From positions 6,929,001-6,993,000 of the forward strand of contig NC_011894.1 of assembly GCF_000022085.1 (NCBI RefSeq): DNA of 64,000 bases, in the 5' to 3' direction. The notes beneath the pieces were generated by a model. It saw only the letters and a program-made list of their open reading frames with translations. It had not been told where the DNA came from and did no database searches. The DNA comes from Methylobacterium nodulans ORS 2060 (GTDB lineage Bacteria > Pseudomonadota > Alphaproteobacteria > Rhizobiales > Beijerinckiaceae). This document shows, piece by piece, positions 1 through 9,674 of the stretch. The first letter of the stretch is position 1; every line of letters begins with the position of its first letter. A program made the position numbers and the translations under genes.

Positions 1-417
1 AACGACGTCCTGACCGGAGGGGCCGGGAACGACCAAATCAGTGGGCTCGGCGGAAACGACGCCCTCTATGGCGGCGCCGGCAATGACGTTCTGACTGGCG
101 GCGCCGGGTTCGACACCTTCGTGTTTGATTCGGCGAGCGTGCTCATCGGCGGCGTGGATAGGATCACGGACTTCAACGCCAAGCAGGACATCATCGACCT
201 CGGAACCCAGTTCGCCGGGATCCCGCAGGGCAGCCTCACCAACGACTACTTTCACGTCGGGACGGCCGCCGAGACGCTGAACCAGCACATCGTCTACAAC
301 CAGGGAACGGGGGCGATGTACTACGACCCGGACGGAAGCGGTCCGCAGGCCCAGCTGGAGTTTGCCCAGCTCGCCGCCGGTACACCGCTTTCTGCCAGCA
401 ATCTGTTCCACTACTGA
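1..417 (+). CDS. RTX-type calcium-binding secreted protein, C-terminal part
   Basis: The gene enters the window from the left, so only its last 138 codons are visible. It opens with glycine- and aspartate-rich nonapeptides of the GGxGND type (GGAGNDQIS, GLGGNDALY, GGAGNDVLT), which bind calcium in RTX proteins. These run into a C-terminal domain (FDTFVF, ITDFN, DIIDLG) like that of serralysin-family type I secretion substrates. It is therefore probably exported without a cleaved signal, but the catalytic or adhesive part lies outside the window. The last 40 residues resemble the tail of the beta-helix protein at 30271-31914 and a cut-off tail at 11262-11397. A strong terminator follows the stop codon. 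Confidence 0.85.
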   Translation, partial: NDVLTGGAGNDQISGLGGNDALYGGAGNDVLTGGAGFDTFVFDSASVLIGGVDRITDFNAKQDIIDLGTQFAGIPQGSLTNDYFHVGTAAETLNQHIVYNQGTGAMYYDPDGSGPQAQLEFAQLAAGTPLSASNLFHY

Positions 418-424
418 ACCAGTT

Positions 425-454
425 GGGGCCGGGGTATTCCTGGCCCCTTTTCTT
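425..454 (+). terminator. Rho-independent terminator after the RTX gene
   Basis: GGGGCC pairs with GGCCCC around a short loop at 425-447 and is followed directly by TTTTCTT. It begins eight bases after the RTX stop codon. Confidence 0.75.
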
Positions 455-566
455 GTCAATTATGTATCTTGCAAGCCGGATCGGCTTTGGATTGCCTTTC
501 TTTCAAGTAGACAGGCCACTTCCTCAGCAAGACCTACTTTCACGATGAGGAAGCCACCTTCGGTTC

Positions 567-1250
567 CTATCTGTCTGGATGCGAAACCTCATTGGCAGCA
601 GTAACGACCTCAAGCGCTTCGGGGAGGGCTTCCGGGTCGGGCGGCTTCGTGACGGTCTTGGCCAACTCGGGGTTCGCCCTCAGGCGCTCACGCAGCACCA
701 GGTCCGGTGAGCGGCCCTTCAGCACGCGTTGACGGCGGCCGGTGTAGGCTGCGGTGAAGCCCGCCGGCACCGTCTCAAGATCACGATGGCTGGAGAGCGT
801 GATGCCCAGCACCTCGCGCTGCACCCGCCCGTTGAAACGCTCGACCATGCCGAAGGTAGCGCGGCGTGTCGGGCCGGGTTGTGCAGTGCTCCACACCGTG
901 CTGCCGGCAGGCCGTCTCGAAGCCCTCGGCGGTGAAGCAGGAGCCGCGGTCGGTCAGCACCTTCGTAACCCGAAACGGCAGGGCCGCGAGCGCCTCCTCC
1001 AAAAAGGCGATCGCCGAGGCAGCCATCTCGTCGTCTTTGACGGCCAGATGCACGAAGCGGGAGGCGCGGTCGATGGCGACGTACAGGGAGCATTTGCGGG
1101 TGACGCCATTCCGATCCTGCAGCTTGGGCAGGTGCTTCACGTCCAGGTGCACGAAGCCGACCTCGTCCTCCTTGAACGCGCTGTGTGGCTTGCGGGTGCG
1201 GTCGGCAGGGGTGAGCCGGTTGAGGCCCGCGGCCTTGAGGATGTGATTAT
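567..1250 (-). pseudogene. IS481-like transposase, 5'-truncated and frameshifted
   Basis: Read on the minus strand, the integrase core is plain: HLDVKHLPKLQD (first Asp), YVAIDRASRFVHL, and VLTDRGSCFT (second Asp), as in IS481-type DDE transposases. The frame breaks near 880-900. The C-terminal part (GMVERFNGRVQREVLG, with the third acidic residue) continues in another frame to a stop at 567. The N-terminal helix-turn-helix part is missing: coding begins abruptly near 1250, where an IS701 remnant abuts it. It is not expected to be active. The family is inferred from the spacing of the core motifs. Confidence 0.75.
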
Positions 1251-2162
1251 CAGGAGAGTGAACTCGTCGCCGCCAGTGAGCACATCGGGCGCGGCTGGTG
1301 ACGGCGGCGCCAAACAGACCAGTGTAGGAGCGCCCTGGGCGTGAGCGGCGCCAGTCCCACGAGCCCCCGGCGAACAGGCGCCGCACCTCGGGCACGGTCA
1401 GGGGGAGAAGCTTGGCGGCGAGATCCGCCTCCGCCTGTCCCCCCGAGCGCCGCCCGGCGCAGGACCGCCAGGTCGGCCAGAGCGAACATTGCCAAGGTGA
1501 CGTGCCGGGACCAGCCCGGGAAGGAGCGCACCTCGTACTGGTCGAGCCCCACTTCGCCCTTGGCCGGCTCACAGAAGCTCTCGATTGTCCAGCACAGGCC
1601 CGCCACCCGCAACGAGGTCAGCCAGTGTCGTCTCAGCCGGCGCGTGAGTGAGGTAGAAGGTCAGGTCGTCTGGATCCACCAGCGAGCGGCGCACCAGCAG
1701 CGCGCACTGAAAGCCTACGGGCGCACCGCGATAGGGAATCAAGGCCCAGTCGTAGACCCGCGGCCCCTTGGCGCCCGCGCCCGCACTCACCCGCTGCCAC
1801 ACCGTCTCGGTCGCGGGCAGCGCTTCAAGCTGGTCCTCAAACCACTCCGCCACCGGGCACAGGCTCAGGCGCTGGCCCGTGGTGACGGCCAGCACGTAGC
1901 CGATCCGGTTCGCCTCGGCCCTGCGCCGGATCGCGCGCTCGGCTCCGTACACGCTATCGCCCGCGAGGCAAACGGCGGCCCCGCCGCCCGCGCCCGCTCC
2001 AGCATGGCCAGGCCCAACTGCGGCTTGGTGACGAAGCTCACCTCCGCCGGGACGTGCGCAGCCTGACAGCGGGTTCGGTCCTCGGTCCAGGACCGCGGCA
2101 GGTAGAGGGCGCGATCGATCAGCGCGTGGCCGTGCCGGCTCGCATAGCCCAGGAACATCTTC
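1250..2162 (-). pseudogene. IS701-like transposase, 5'-truncated with frameshifts
   Basis: Several minus-strand frames together spell the later two thirds of an IS701-family (DDE_5) transposase: FLGYASRHGHALIDRALYLP, VSFVTKPQLG, AGDSVYGAERAIRRR (catalytic Asp), GYVLAVTTGQ, VYDWALIPY, then [20 protein letters not shown] and the tail [13 protein letters not shown]. At least three frame changes break it, and the N-terminus is absent. Its 5' edge near 2162 is fused to a cut-off IS630 gene, and its 3' edge near 1250 meets IS481 coding sequence. Confidence 0.75.
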
Positions 2163-2936
2163 TGTAGGGCGGGAGGTAGAGCAGGCGTGCGCCACCCGCT
2201 TCGATTGCCTCACGCACGCCGGACACCGTGTGGGTGCCGAGGTCCAGGATGACGGTGTCGCCGGGCTTGAGCACCGGGACCAGGGTTTCGGCGACGTCGG
2301 CGCACAAGCGCGGCCCGTTCGTGGCCCCGTCAAACAGCGCGGTGGCGACCCAGCCGGTCGGGCGCAGCGCGGCGGTGATGGTGGTCTTGTCGTGCCCGTG
2401 CGGCACCGCGATCCGACAGCGCTGGCCCCGCGGGGCCCAGCCGGAGCGGCGGGCCATGGTGGAGGCCGCCGCGGTCTCGTCGCGGAAGACGAGGCGATCC
2501 GGGTCGAGAGCGAGCTGGGCGTCGAACCAAGCGTGACGCGCGGCCCTCACCTCCTCCCGCTCCTGCTCGGCTGCATGCGCCGCCCTTGTTTACGGGGGAT
2601 CCGGTGGTGGGCGAAGAACCGCGACAGGCCGCTCGAGCTGGTCTGCACACCCTGCTCGGCCAGACGCGCGCGCAGCTCACGCAGGAAGATCTGCGGCTGG
2701 GCCTCGTCGGTGGCCAGGATCAGCTCGGCAGGGGCCTCGATGCGCTGCGAGTTGTGGTCGCCGCCCGACGGTTTGGGCGCGACCCGCCCCTCTCGGCGGA
2801 ACTGCGCCGACCAGCGACAGGCGCTGGACACGCTGACCCCAAAGCGGGCGGCCGCCCGCTGGCAGGAGGCGCCTGCCGCCACCACCGCCACCACACGTTC
2901 GCGCAGATCCACAGACAAGAGTGAAGGCATCAGCAC
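2163..2936 (-). pseudogene. IS630-like transposase (two-frame type), 3'-truncated
   Basis: The first frame, starting at 2936, gives an HTH protein (LRERVVAVVAAGASCQRAAARFGVS) of about 129 residues. The second frame (2550 downward) gives the DDE part: LVFRDETAAAST and a degraded VILDxLGTH. IS630 elements often use two frames joined by a programmed shift, so the break at 2547-2550 may be natural. The gene stops making sense after LLYLPPY near 2163, where IS701 sequence begins; the third catalytic residue is lost and the element must be dead. Confidence 0.75.
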
Positions 2937-2995
2937 ACTCCTTCACCCCTCAACGCGGTGCTGACCCCTTTGTCGCAACCCGCTCGGATGCCGCT

Positions 2996-3104
2996 CTAGT
3001 GCACAGACGCGGACGAAAGCTCCAGACAGCAGCTCAATAAGCAATTGCGGTTACAAGGCAATTCGCGCTGCTCCTTGTACGTTTTGAAGGCGTCAGTGCA
3101 CTAG
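2996..3104. repeat. 109-bp element bounded by inverted repeats (MITE-like)
   Basis: CTAGTGCACAGACGC at 2996-3010 is matched as an inverted copy at 3090-3104 (14 of 15 positions). Inside, TACAAGG and CCTTGTA also pair. There is no open reading frame. The rest of 2941-3359 holds nothing else I recognise. Confidence 0.45.
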
Positions 3105-3359
3105 CCTTGCGTCAGGATGGTGTATGTCAACAGCCCCTAAACCCGGCTGTAGTACTAGGCGGTTGGTTAAGGCAAATGGCGCGTCTCTGCTGTGAATGGA
3201 AATGTGCGGGTGGAAGTGTCAAATAGGGTCTGTCGGCGGCCAGCTGCAGCTCTTCTCAGCCCGGATCGGGTTTGCAGCCGGAGAAGGTCTTGAATAGGAC
3301 CGCGGGGAGAGTTGCCGAGTATGCGCTGATCGAATGCGACGCATGGGCGCAAATGTTGC

Positions 3360-4424
3360 CTATAAGGATTTGAGGCGAGCGATCTGGCTGGTGGCGAACG
3401 CAATAGCCCGGGTTGAATTGTAGGCAATCCAGCCAATAATAGTGGGTTCAATAAAGGAGAAAACATCACAAGACTGAATCGTCCACTGGAGCTTGTAACT
3501 TTCATCTCCTATACCAAGATCAAAAATCTTAATATCTTCAGAGTACTGTTTTATCAAAAGATAGAATAAGACCCTCCCCGGGGCATACTTACTGAGCTCG
3601 ACATCGTATGCTGGAACAAGATAGTACAGACGTTCTTGCCAAAAGAAGCCAAACAGTCCTGCGATCGGCAGCCCATTTAGCGTCAAACAGGCAACAAATG
3701 CATCTCTATTTTCTCTGATTTGTCTAATGTACCAGTTCTTATAATCGGTATAGTCAATCATTATTTTTGTTCTACTAAATTGCTTCTTCTTGTGTTTGAA
3801 TATAAAAGCAAGAGCGCGCTCTGCATCGTCCGAGCTCTCGCGATAAATCGTCAGATTGAGTTGCCCCATCTCTTTGAGGCGTTTGATGTTTCTTTCGCAA
3901 TTTGCCTTTTGGTTGCTCCTAGCCTCGCGCACCTTTCGAAGGGTCGCCTCGAATGGCTGGCCCGCAACGAGGTAGGGTGCAATGGTTCTACTCGCCAGGA
4001 GAAACCGCTGCTGGAGAAAGGGGTAGCAGGTGGCGTCCTCTCGCACGTGGTAAAAGGCCGTGGTTCGACAAGAGGCCGATTCCTTGGCGAGATCGATGGC
4101 TCTCCTCATGAACTCTTCTGGACGAATTGGCGCATCCGTATTGAACAAAATATCTCCGTAGTCCAGCACAAGCGGTACAGGAGCCCACGAGAGTATCCGA
4201 AATTGGTTGCGTTTGATAACGCAGGCGGGAAGGATTCCAAACGGCACCCCCCGCTCATATCCAATGACCACGGCAGGGTGCTGACAATGGTGCGTAATTG
4301 AGAACCAGCTACTGACAAACTCATAGGTCTGGAACACATGGGGTGATTCGACCGCCTTCCAGACTGTCTCGAGCGTCGGGATGTCAGAGAAGTCTCCGTA
4401 AAATTTATATTCAATCTCTGGCAT
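3360..4424 (-). CDS. CelD/FemAB-like GNAT acetyltransferase
   Basis: A 354-residue protein with the layout of the CelD/BcsL group of GNAT-fold acyltransferases (Acetyltransf_6). The N-terminal half has HVFQTYEFVSSWF and a stretch around WAPVPLVLDYGDIL. The C-terminal half has FVACLTLNGLPIAGLFGFFW and LYYLVPAYDVELSKYAPGRVL, typical of the acyl-CoA binding half. Such genes sit in polysaccharide clusters and are thought to acylate sugars, but the substrate is unknown. The start at 4424 is chosen over 4436 because GAGGGG lies just upstream. The gene is clearly AT-richer than its neighbours and follows an IS cluster, suggesting transfer. The 300 bp upstream (4425-4742) contain no gene I can support. 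Confidence 0.65.
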   Translation of the reverse strand: MPEIEYKFYGDFSDIPTLETVWKAVESPHVFQTYEFVSSWFSITHHCQHPAVVIGYERGVPFGILPACVIKRNQFRILSWAPVPLVLDYGDILFNTDAPIRPEEFMRRAIDLAKESASCRTTAFYHVREDATCYPFLQQRFLLASRTIAPYLVAGQPFEATLRKVREARSNQKANCERNIKRLKEMGQLNLTIYRESSDDAERALAFIFKHKKKQFSRTKIMIDYTDYKNWYIRQIRENRDAFVACLTLNGLPIAGLFGFFWQERLYYLVPAYDVELSKYAPGRVLFYLLIKQYSEDIKIFDLGIGDESYKLQWTIQSCDVFSFIEPTIIGWIAYNSTRAIAFATSQIARLKSL

Positions 4425-4742
4425 GGCGCCCCTCATCCAACGCGTTAGTGGTCGAAATCTGACACTTCGAACCCACCCCTCTCAGACTCTCACGATCTCG
4501 GGTCGGGCATCTGAGTGGGTACCAAGCGTTGGATTTGGACCAGTAGGTGCAAATGTAGCGCAGATCTGGCCTTGGCAAAACACCTCGAAAACTGCCTTCT
4601 GGCGCGGGAAGCCGCCGAGCGCAGGAAAACCTGCCGATGCCGAATGCATTGGGCTGGTGTCGAGGCGCAGCCGCATTTGAGGTTGCGCTGGCTGCGCGCT
4701 GCTGTTTAGATGTTTAATCTCGTGCTTTGATGGCGCATTGGG

Positions 4743-5729
4743 TTAAAAAACAGCATCAATCCTTGCCGAATTCGAGCGGCGCCGCTCGACACGCGTCTTG
4801 CCGTAAGCAAAGGCCGTGATGACAAGGCCGGCAACGATCACCAACGCACGCCGAGCAGCGCCCGTGTCGCCCCGCATTGCCGCCCCGAGATTGTGCATAA
4901 CGGCCTGGGGCAAGACCTCACGGACATAGCGCCCCTCCGAACTGAGCCCATCCTTGGTGCCAGTCAGATCCGTGAGTACGCCCTTGGCCGTGCCCTCGAC
5001 AAGACAGCGGTGTACGAAGTACCGCCACGTGCCACGTTGTGCTGGCACAATGTGCTGGACACGCGCTCCGGGACGGTAGGCGAAATACCCTCCCGGGTGG
5101 AGCCGCGCCGCTCGGATGCAGAACTCGGTTTCCTCACAACTCTCGGCCTTGCCGCCGGCTTTGGCCTTGCTGCTGATCGAGAAGCCCGCCTTCTGCCGGC
5201 CCATTTGCGATGCAAAGCCCCCGGCCCGATAGAGCACCTCCCGGCGCACGCTCATATTTGCGCCAATCGGGTTGCGGATGCGCCCGTTCTGGACCGGCAT
5301 TCCGTTATAGGTGCAGCCTATCACCCAGCCAAACTCGCCTGGGAACCAGGAGGGCGGCAGCTCGCGCCACATCGGCTCGACCGAACCGCCGGCCCCGAGG
5401 ACGTTGGGATTCTCATACGCCTGCAAAAGTTCTTCGAGCCAGCGTGGGTCGGCGATGGCGTCGTCGTCCAGAAAGGCTACGACCTCGGCAGTCACGAGAT
5501 CCGCCCCGGTCATGCGCCCGCCGGACAGCCCCGGCTCCTTCGTATTCGGGACCACTCGAACACCCTCAATCTCGCTTTCGGCGCGCTCACGCAGGACTTC
5601 ATTGTAGTCGGTGACGACGTAGATCTCCCGCGCCGGCCGGGTCTGGGCATGCACGGAGGCAACCGCCGCGTTCAGCTCGTCCCAGCGGTCGAGCGTGTGG
5701 GCACAGATGACGACAGAAGCTTCGGTCAT
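4743..5729 (-). CDS. Family 2 glycosyltransferase
   Basis: 328 residues with a GT-A fold: ASVVICAHTLDRWDEL at the N-terminus (nucleotide binding), the metal-binding acidic motif in VAFLDDDAIADPRWL near residue 90, a conserved IGANMSVRREVL acceptor-side segment, and EETEFCIRA near residue 195, like the ED motif of the family. A hydrophobic stretch near the C-terminus (ALVIVAGLVITAFAYG) probably anchors it to the inner membrane. It likely transfers an activated sugar in exopolysaccharide assembly; donor and acceptor cannot be read from the sequence. Its start overlaps the stop of the GH5 gene by ATGA, so the two are translated together. Confidence 0.85.
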   Translation of the reverse strand: MTEASVVICAHTLDRWDELNAAVASVHAQTRPAREIYVVTDYNEVLRERAESEIEGVRVVPNTKEPGLSGGRMTGADLVTAEVVAFLDDDAIADPRWLEELLQAYENPNVLGAGGSVEPMWRELPPSWFPGEFGWVIGCTYNGMPVQNGRIRNPIGANMSVRREVLYRAGGFASQMGRQKAGFSISSKAKAGGKAESCEETEFCIRAARLHPGGYFAYRPGARVQHIVPAQRGTWRYFVHRCLVEGTAKGVLTDLTGTKDGLSSEGRYVREVLPQAVMHNLGAAMRGDTGAARRALVIVAGLVITAFAYGKTRVERRRSNSARIDAVF

Positions 5730-6877
5730 GGGATGGATCGGATGGTACCCGCCTTCAGCGCTTTCCAGATGGGAGAGTCGTCTCGGCTGATTTCGAACTG
5801 GAACGTCGGATCGTTAGGAACGGTACCATCGTTCTGCTTCGACACAAGCTCCCAGACCAGCCAGCCAGCGCAATTGGGGTCGCGGGTGAGCGTGTTGAGC
5901 CAGCGCGTAAAGGCCTCGGCTGCATCGTGGTTGCCACGTGAATAGCCGAATTCCTCCAACAAAACAGGCTTGTTGTGTTGCGCTGCCAGCTGGCAGAACT
6001 TGGTGATCATCGCATCGAATTCTTGCACCGTTTGCTTGTAGTAGAGCGGGTAACCGTGCCACGTGCCGAAATCCAGAGTCGGGATCGGCAGGTCAACGAG
6101 TGGGCTCGTCACATTGGCATTGCCCGAGCTGACGAGGTGATTGGGATCAAGCGCCTTTACATAGGCCGACATTTCGGCCGTCCAGGCCAAGCGCAGGCTT
6201 TCCGGAGTGGCATTGCCCTCGTTCATCAGATCCCAGGCCATGATGGTCGGATCGTCCCGATAGGCGACGCCGGTCAGGGAATTGACCCTGTTCAGGACGT
6301 AGGACACCCAGGTCTTGTAGTCCCTCTTGGTTCTCGAATCGCTAAAGAAAAATGTCGATTTGTCGTTGCTCTTGTACCACGCCCGCATCTGTTGGGCGCC
6401 GCCGGTGTAGTCCCAGAAATCCAGGAAGGCGATGATGAGTTTCAGGTTGCGTTTGCCGGCTTCCGCGATCAGGAAGTCGATCTTCTGCAACCCGTTTGGG
6501 CCGTCGTTGATACCCATTTGTCGCTCGCGCGCGTCCCAATAGAGGAGGTATGTCCCGTTCACGCCGAGATTGTAGCTGGTCGCCTTGCTCTTCCAGTTCC
6601 AGATCGTCGGCGTGCTGCCGTCGGGCGACCCGATCACTGGCCCGAGAAGGGTGCGGATCGTGTTGGCCCCGAGCGCCACGGCATCGTCGAGCACCTGGGT
6701 GACCTCCTCCTCCGAGCCCCAGGGTAGGTAATGGTTGTTCGCGCCCGCCACGAAGAAGGGCTTCCCGCGAAGGATAAACTTAGTTCCCGCCGTTCGCACG
6801 AAGGGATCCGCCGAGGCGGGCGTCCATGCAGCCAGGGCAAGAAGGCCCAGCGCAGTCCAGATTGCTCTCACGATCAT
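5726..6877 (-). CDS. Secreted glycoside hydrolase family 5 (mannanase-like)
   Basis: A (beta/alpha)8 glycosidase of about 383 residues. The start at 6877 gives a clean Sec signal (IVRAIWTALGLLALAAW, cleavage after ASA). The acid/base glutamate lies in MAWDLMNEGN and the nucleophile in VLLEEFGYSR; both are in the expected order for GH5, and the spacing resembles endo-1,4-beta-mannosidases. FVAGANNHYLPWGS near the N-terminus also fits that group. It probably trims or releases the polysaccharide made by the surrounding genes in the periplasm. A TTG start 36 bp upstream is possible but would spoil the signal peptide. It is first in the minus-strand pair with the GT2. Confidence 0.8.
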   Translation of the reverse strand: MIVRAIWTALGLLALAAWTPASADPFVRTAGTKFILRGKPFFVAGANNHYLPWGSEEEVTQVLDDAVALGANTIRTLLGPVIGSPDGSTPTIWNWKSKATSYNLGVNGTYLLYWDARERQMGINDGPNGLQKIDFLIAEAGKRNLKLIIAFLDFWDYTGGAQQMRAWYKSNDKSTFFFSDSRTKRDYKTWVSYVLNRVNSLTGVAYRDDPTIMAWDLMNEGNATPESLRLAWTAEMSAYVKALDPNHLVSSGNANVTSPLVDLPIPTLDFGTWHGYPLYYKQTVQEFDAMITKFCQLAAQHNKPVLLEEFGYSRGNHDAAEAFTRWLNTLTRDPNCAGWLVWELVSKQNDGTVPNDPTFQFEISRDDSPIWKALKAGTIRSIP

Positions 6878-6921
6878 CAGCGACCATTGGCTATGATAGT
6901 GAGGAGGACACAATCACTGCT

Positions 6922-6937
6922 AAGGGGGTACTCCCTT
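6922..6937. promoter_or_regulatory. Palindromic GGGGTACTCCC motif between divergent operons
   Basis: AAGGGGGTACTCCCTT is a near-perfect palindrome centred on GTAC, followed by GAGGAGGGGG. It lies between the GH5 gene (start 6877, minus) and the flavoprotein gene (start 7186, plus). The same core occurs at 14767-14780 upstream of the exporter gene. The rest of 6878-7185 shows nothing else. Confidence 0.35.
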
Positions 6938-7185
6938 TGAGGAGGGGGCGGTGAGGCTTATTTTTGGTAACGTTTAGCATAGGAATGATTCCCGGACAGC
7001 CTCGGACAGACGATCCTCGAGGTGATGCAGGTTCGAGCCGCGCCGCCCGGATGGCGCCGGGGAGGGGACCCCGACCGTGAGACCTGTGCTGGTGCGTTTC
7101 GTTTGATGGTCACGGAAGGCTCTGGTCTTTTTCAAATCTCTCAAGTCTCTCCTACCCGAAATCTGTTTAGCAAGGGGCCAAAGCA

Positions 7186-8439
7186 GTGTCTGATACATGT
7201 GATGTTGCCGTGGTTGGAGCCGGTCCTTTTGGATTATCGATCGCGGCGCACTTGCGCGGCCGAAAGGTCAACTACCGAATACTGGGCAAGCCGATGGAGA
7301 GCTGGCAGAGCAAGATGCCGACAGGCATGCTGCTTAAGTCAGCCGGCTTTGCCTCGAACCTGTCCGATCCCGAAGGCGCTTTCACCCTGAAGCGGTTCTG
7401 CGGCGATCGCGGCCTGAAATATCAGGACGTTGATCATCCCATTCCGGTCGAGCAGTTCGTCGAGTACGGGCTCGATTTTCAACAGCGCGTTGTGCCGGAC
7501 CTGGAATGCGAGGAGGTTACCTCCGTCGATCTGCATCCAAACGGATTCGAGTTACGCACGAGCGGCGGAGATTTGTTTAGAGCCGGCCGGGTCGTCCTCG
7601 CCATGGGCCTGAACTATTTTCGCCATATCCCAGAAGTGCTTGCGGCTCTGCCCAAGGGGATGGTGTCCCACGCGGCTGATCACCACGATCTCGAAAAGTT
7701 CCGAGGACAGCGCGTCGCCGTCATCGGAAGCGGAGCATCCGCCATCGACACCGCCGTCCTGCTGCACGAAGCCCAGGCCTCCGTTCACCTCATTTCGCGC
7801 AAGCCCGACCTCGTCTTCAGTGGCCTTTGGGGCGGCTCGGGTCGGCACTCGATCCTGAAGCCAATGCTCTTGCCGATCTCCGGAATTGGCCCTGGCTGGA
7901 TGCATCGTTTCTATGCGGACTTGCCTTGGCTCTTCCGCTACTTCCCGGAGGCTTACCGGATGCGGACGGGAGAAGGGTTCCCCTCTCCGTCGGCCGGATT
8001 GCCCATGAAGGACCGGTCCATCGGGCTTCCCAAGCTCCTGGGGCACTCCTTGGAAGCGGCCAGAGCGGGCGACACAGGGGTGCAACTGCGCTTGCGGGCG
8101 TCCGCCGGCAGCGCCCGGACGGTCGACGTGGACCACGTCATCGCAGGCACCGGTTATAAGGCCGATGTGCTACGCCTGCCTTTCCTGAGCCCCGCGCTCG
8201 TGCAGCGTCTGCGCCTTGTCGGGAAGGCTCCGTGGCTGTCGCCGAATTTCGAAACATCTGTCCCGGGGCTCTATTTCGCCGGTCCCGTTACGGCCACGAT
8301 GTTTGGCCCCGTGATGCGTTTCGTGTTCGGTGCCGACTTCACGGCGCATCGGATCTCATCGCATCTGGCGCATCAGACCTCCACTGAAGCCGCAAGTCGC
8401 ATGTGGTACGGCGTCGCCCTAGCCAAAGGAGCGAAATGA
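7186..8439 (+). CDS. FAD/NAD(P)-binding flavoprotein, monooxygenase-like
   Basis: 417 residues. DVAVVGAGPFGLSIAAHL at the N-terminus is the FAD-binding Rossmann motif (GxGxxG). A second dinucleotide motif, VAVIGSGASAIDTAVLL, lies near residue 180. VIAGTGYKADVLRLPFL resembles the late ATGY motif of flavin-dependent N-hydroxylases and Baeyer-Villiger enzymes. An NAD(P)H-dependent oxidation is likely, but the substrate is unknown. The GTG start at 7186 has AAGGGG about 10 bases upstream. Its stop overlaps the ATP-grasp start (ATGA). A relative sits at 26896-28158, sharing the signature SKMPTGMLLKSxxxxSN and the same length, at the other side of the glycan region. Confidence 0.75.
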   Translation: MSDTCDVAVVGAGPFGLSIAAHLRGRKVNYRILGKPMESWQSKMPTGMLLKSAGFASNLSDPEGAFTLKRFCGDRGLKYQDVDHPIPVEQFVEYGLDFQQRVVPDLECEEVTSVDLHPNGFELRTSGGDLFRAGRVVLAMGLNYFRHIPEVLAALPKGMVSHAADHHDLEKFRGQRVAVIGSGASAIDTAVLLHEAQASVHLISRKPDLVFSGLWGGSGRHSILKPMLLPISGIGPGWMHRFYADLPWLFRYFPEAYRMRTGEGFPSPSAGLPMKDRSIGLPKLLGHSLEAARAGDTGVQLRLRASAGSARTVDVDHVIAGTGYKADVLRLPFLSPALVQRLRLVGKAPWLSPNFETSVPGLYFAGPVTATMFGPVMRFVFGADFTAHRISSHLAHQTSTEAASRMWYGVALAKGAK

Positions 8440-9638
8440 GTACGCCAGAAGCTATCGTCCTGGGCGGCGGAATCAATGGCTTGGGTGCGGTCCGCAGCCT
8501 GGCCCAAGCCGGACTGCACTCGATCGTTGTGGTCAAAGCGGGGCGCGACGTGGCAGCGGTGTCGCGCTATTCTCGGCGATATACAGTGTCTACATTCGAG
8601 GGGGCAGCATTCGTCAATGAGCTGCTGAACCTTCGCCAAGAACTCTCTGGCCCAGGGATCCTGATCTGCGCCGATGACGTGGCCTTGTTGACGGTGTCCC
8701 GCTTCCGCGACCGCCTCGCACCCGCTTTTCGCTTTAAGCTTCCACAGCAGCAAGCCCTCTGTGATCTGACCCTTAAGGAGCCCTTCTTTCGGCTGGCTCA
8801 GGACAATGGGTTTCCCGTCCCGGCAACCATGCTGCTGCGCAACCGCGGAGACTTGGGGAGTTTACACGATCTGCGGCCTCCGCTGTGCGTGAAACCAAAC
8901 AGACGTTCGAAGGCCTACGACGGCTCCTTCCAAAAGGCTTACCGGGTCGAGAGTCATGCCAGCGCTCTGTCGCTCTGCGAGCGCGTGCTGGATGCGGTCG
9001 GAGAAGTGATTGTTCAGGAATGGATCGAGGGCTCGAACGACGCCATATACTTTTCCCTGTGCTACATGGGCGAGGCTCCGGTGGCCTTCACGGGCCAAAA
9101 GGGTCGCTCGTTCCCGCCCCAGGTGGGGCTCACCGCCAGTTGTTGGGCAGCCTCGTTCGCGGCGGATGAGCTAGAAGACCTGACGATCCGCTTCTTTCGT
9201 TCGGTCGGGGTCACCACCGGGTTCGCCAGCATGGAATACAAGCGCGACCGCCGGGATGGCCGCTTCCTCATGGTGGAGCCAACCGTGGGGCGGGTCGACG
9301 GGCAGGTGGAGATCTCGGCGCTGTCCGGGATCAACCTCTGCCATGTGGCCTATTGTGACATGGCCGGGCTGCCGGGCCCACAATTGAAGCCGGATCCGGC
9401 CCATGTGTGGCGCGATGAGTTCAGGGATCTGCTATCCGCCCGCATGCAAGGCACGATCTGTCGCTATCCAGCGAATTACAGGGTTCACAATGCCTACTGG
9501 CGCTGGGATGATCCGGGTCCGGGGCTGCTCGAATCGATCGGATGCGCGCGAGGAGCGCTATACTTGGCCGGAAAAGCCTCGCTTCGATGGCTTTGCGTTG
9601 GAAGCCGAACAGTTTTGCCAGTCAGAGTTAAGGTATAG
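8436..9638 (+). CDS. ATP-grasp ligase-like protein
   Basis: 400 residues with an ATP-grasp layout: an N-terminal Rossmann-like part (AIVLGGGINGLGAVRSL), a middle part with the ATP lysine region (LCVKPNRRSKAYDG) and VIVQEWIEGSND, and the metal-binding end FLMVEPTVGRVDG. Such enzymes join a carboxylate to an amine, thiol or sugar through an acyl phosphate. Similar stand-alone proteins occur in polysaccharide and lipid clusters. Translation is coupled to the flavoprotein by a 4-base overlap, and the next gene follows after 36 bp, so the three probably serve one modification. The substrate cannot be told. Confidence 0.7.
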   Translation: MSTPEAIVLGGGINGLGAVRSLAQAGLHSIVVVKAGRDVAAVSRYSRRYTVSTFEGAAFVNELLNLRQELSGPGILICADDVALLTVSRFRDRLAPAFRFKLPQQQALCDLTLKEPFFRLAQDNGFPVPATMLLRNRGDLGSLHDLRPPLCVKPNRRSKAYDGSFQKAYRVESHASALSLCERVLDAVGEVIVQEWIEGSNDAIYFSLCYMGEAPVAFTGQKGRSFPPQVGLTASCWAASFAADELEDLTIRFFRSVGVTTGFASMEYKRDRRDGRFLMVEPTVGRVDGQVEISALSGINLCHVAYCDMAGLPGPQLKPDPAHVWRDEFRDLLSARMQGTICRYPANYRVHNAYWRWDDPGPGLLESIGCARGALYLAGKASLRWLCVGSRTVLPVRVKV

Positions 9639-9674
9639 CGGAAAAGCGGACTGCCCCACATAGGACTGCCCCCA

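Noticed and set aside
2547..2936. Stand-alone regulator with a helix-turn-helix
   Set aside because: It is the first frame of the IS630 element, continued by the DDE frame.
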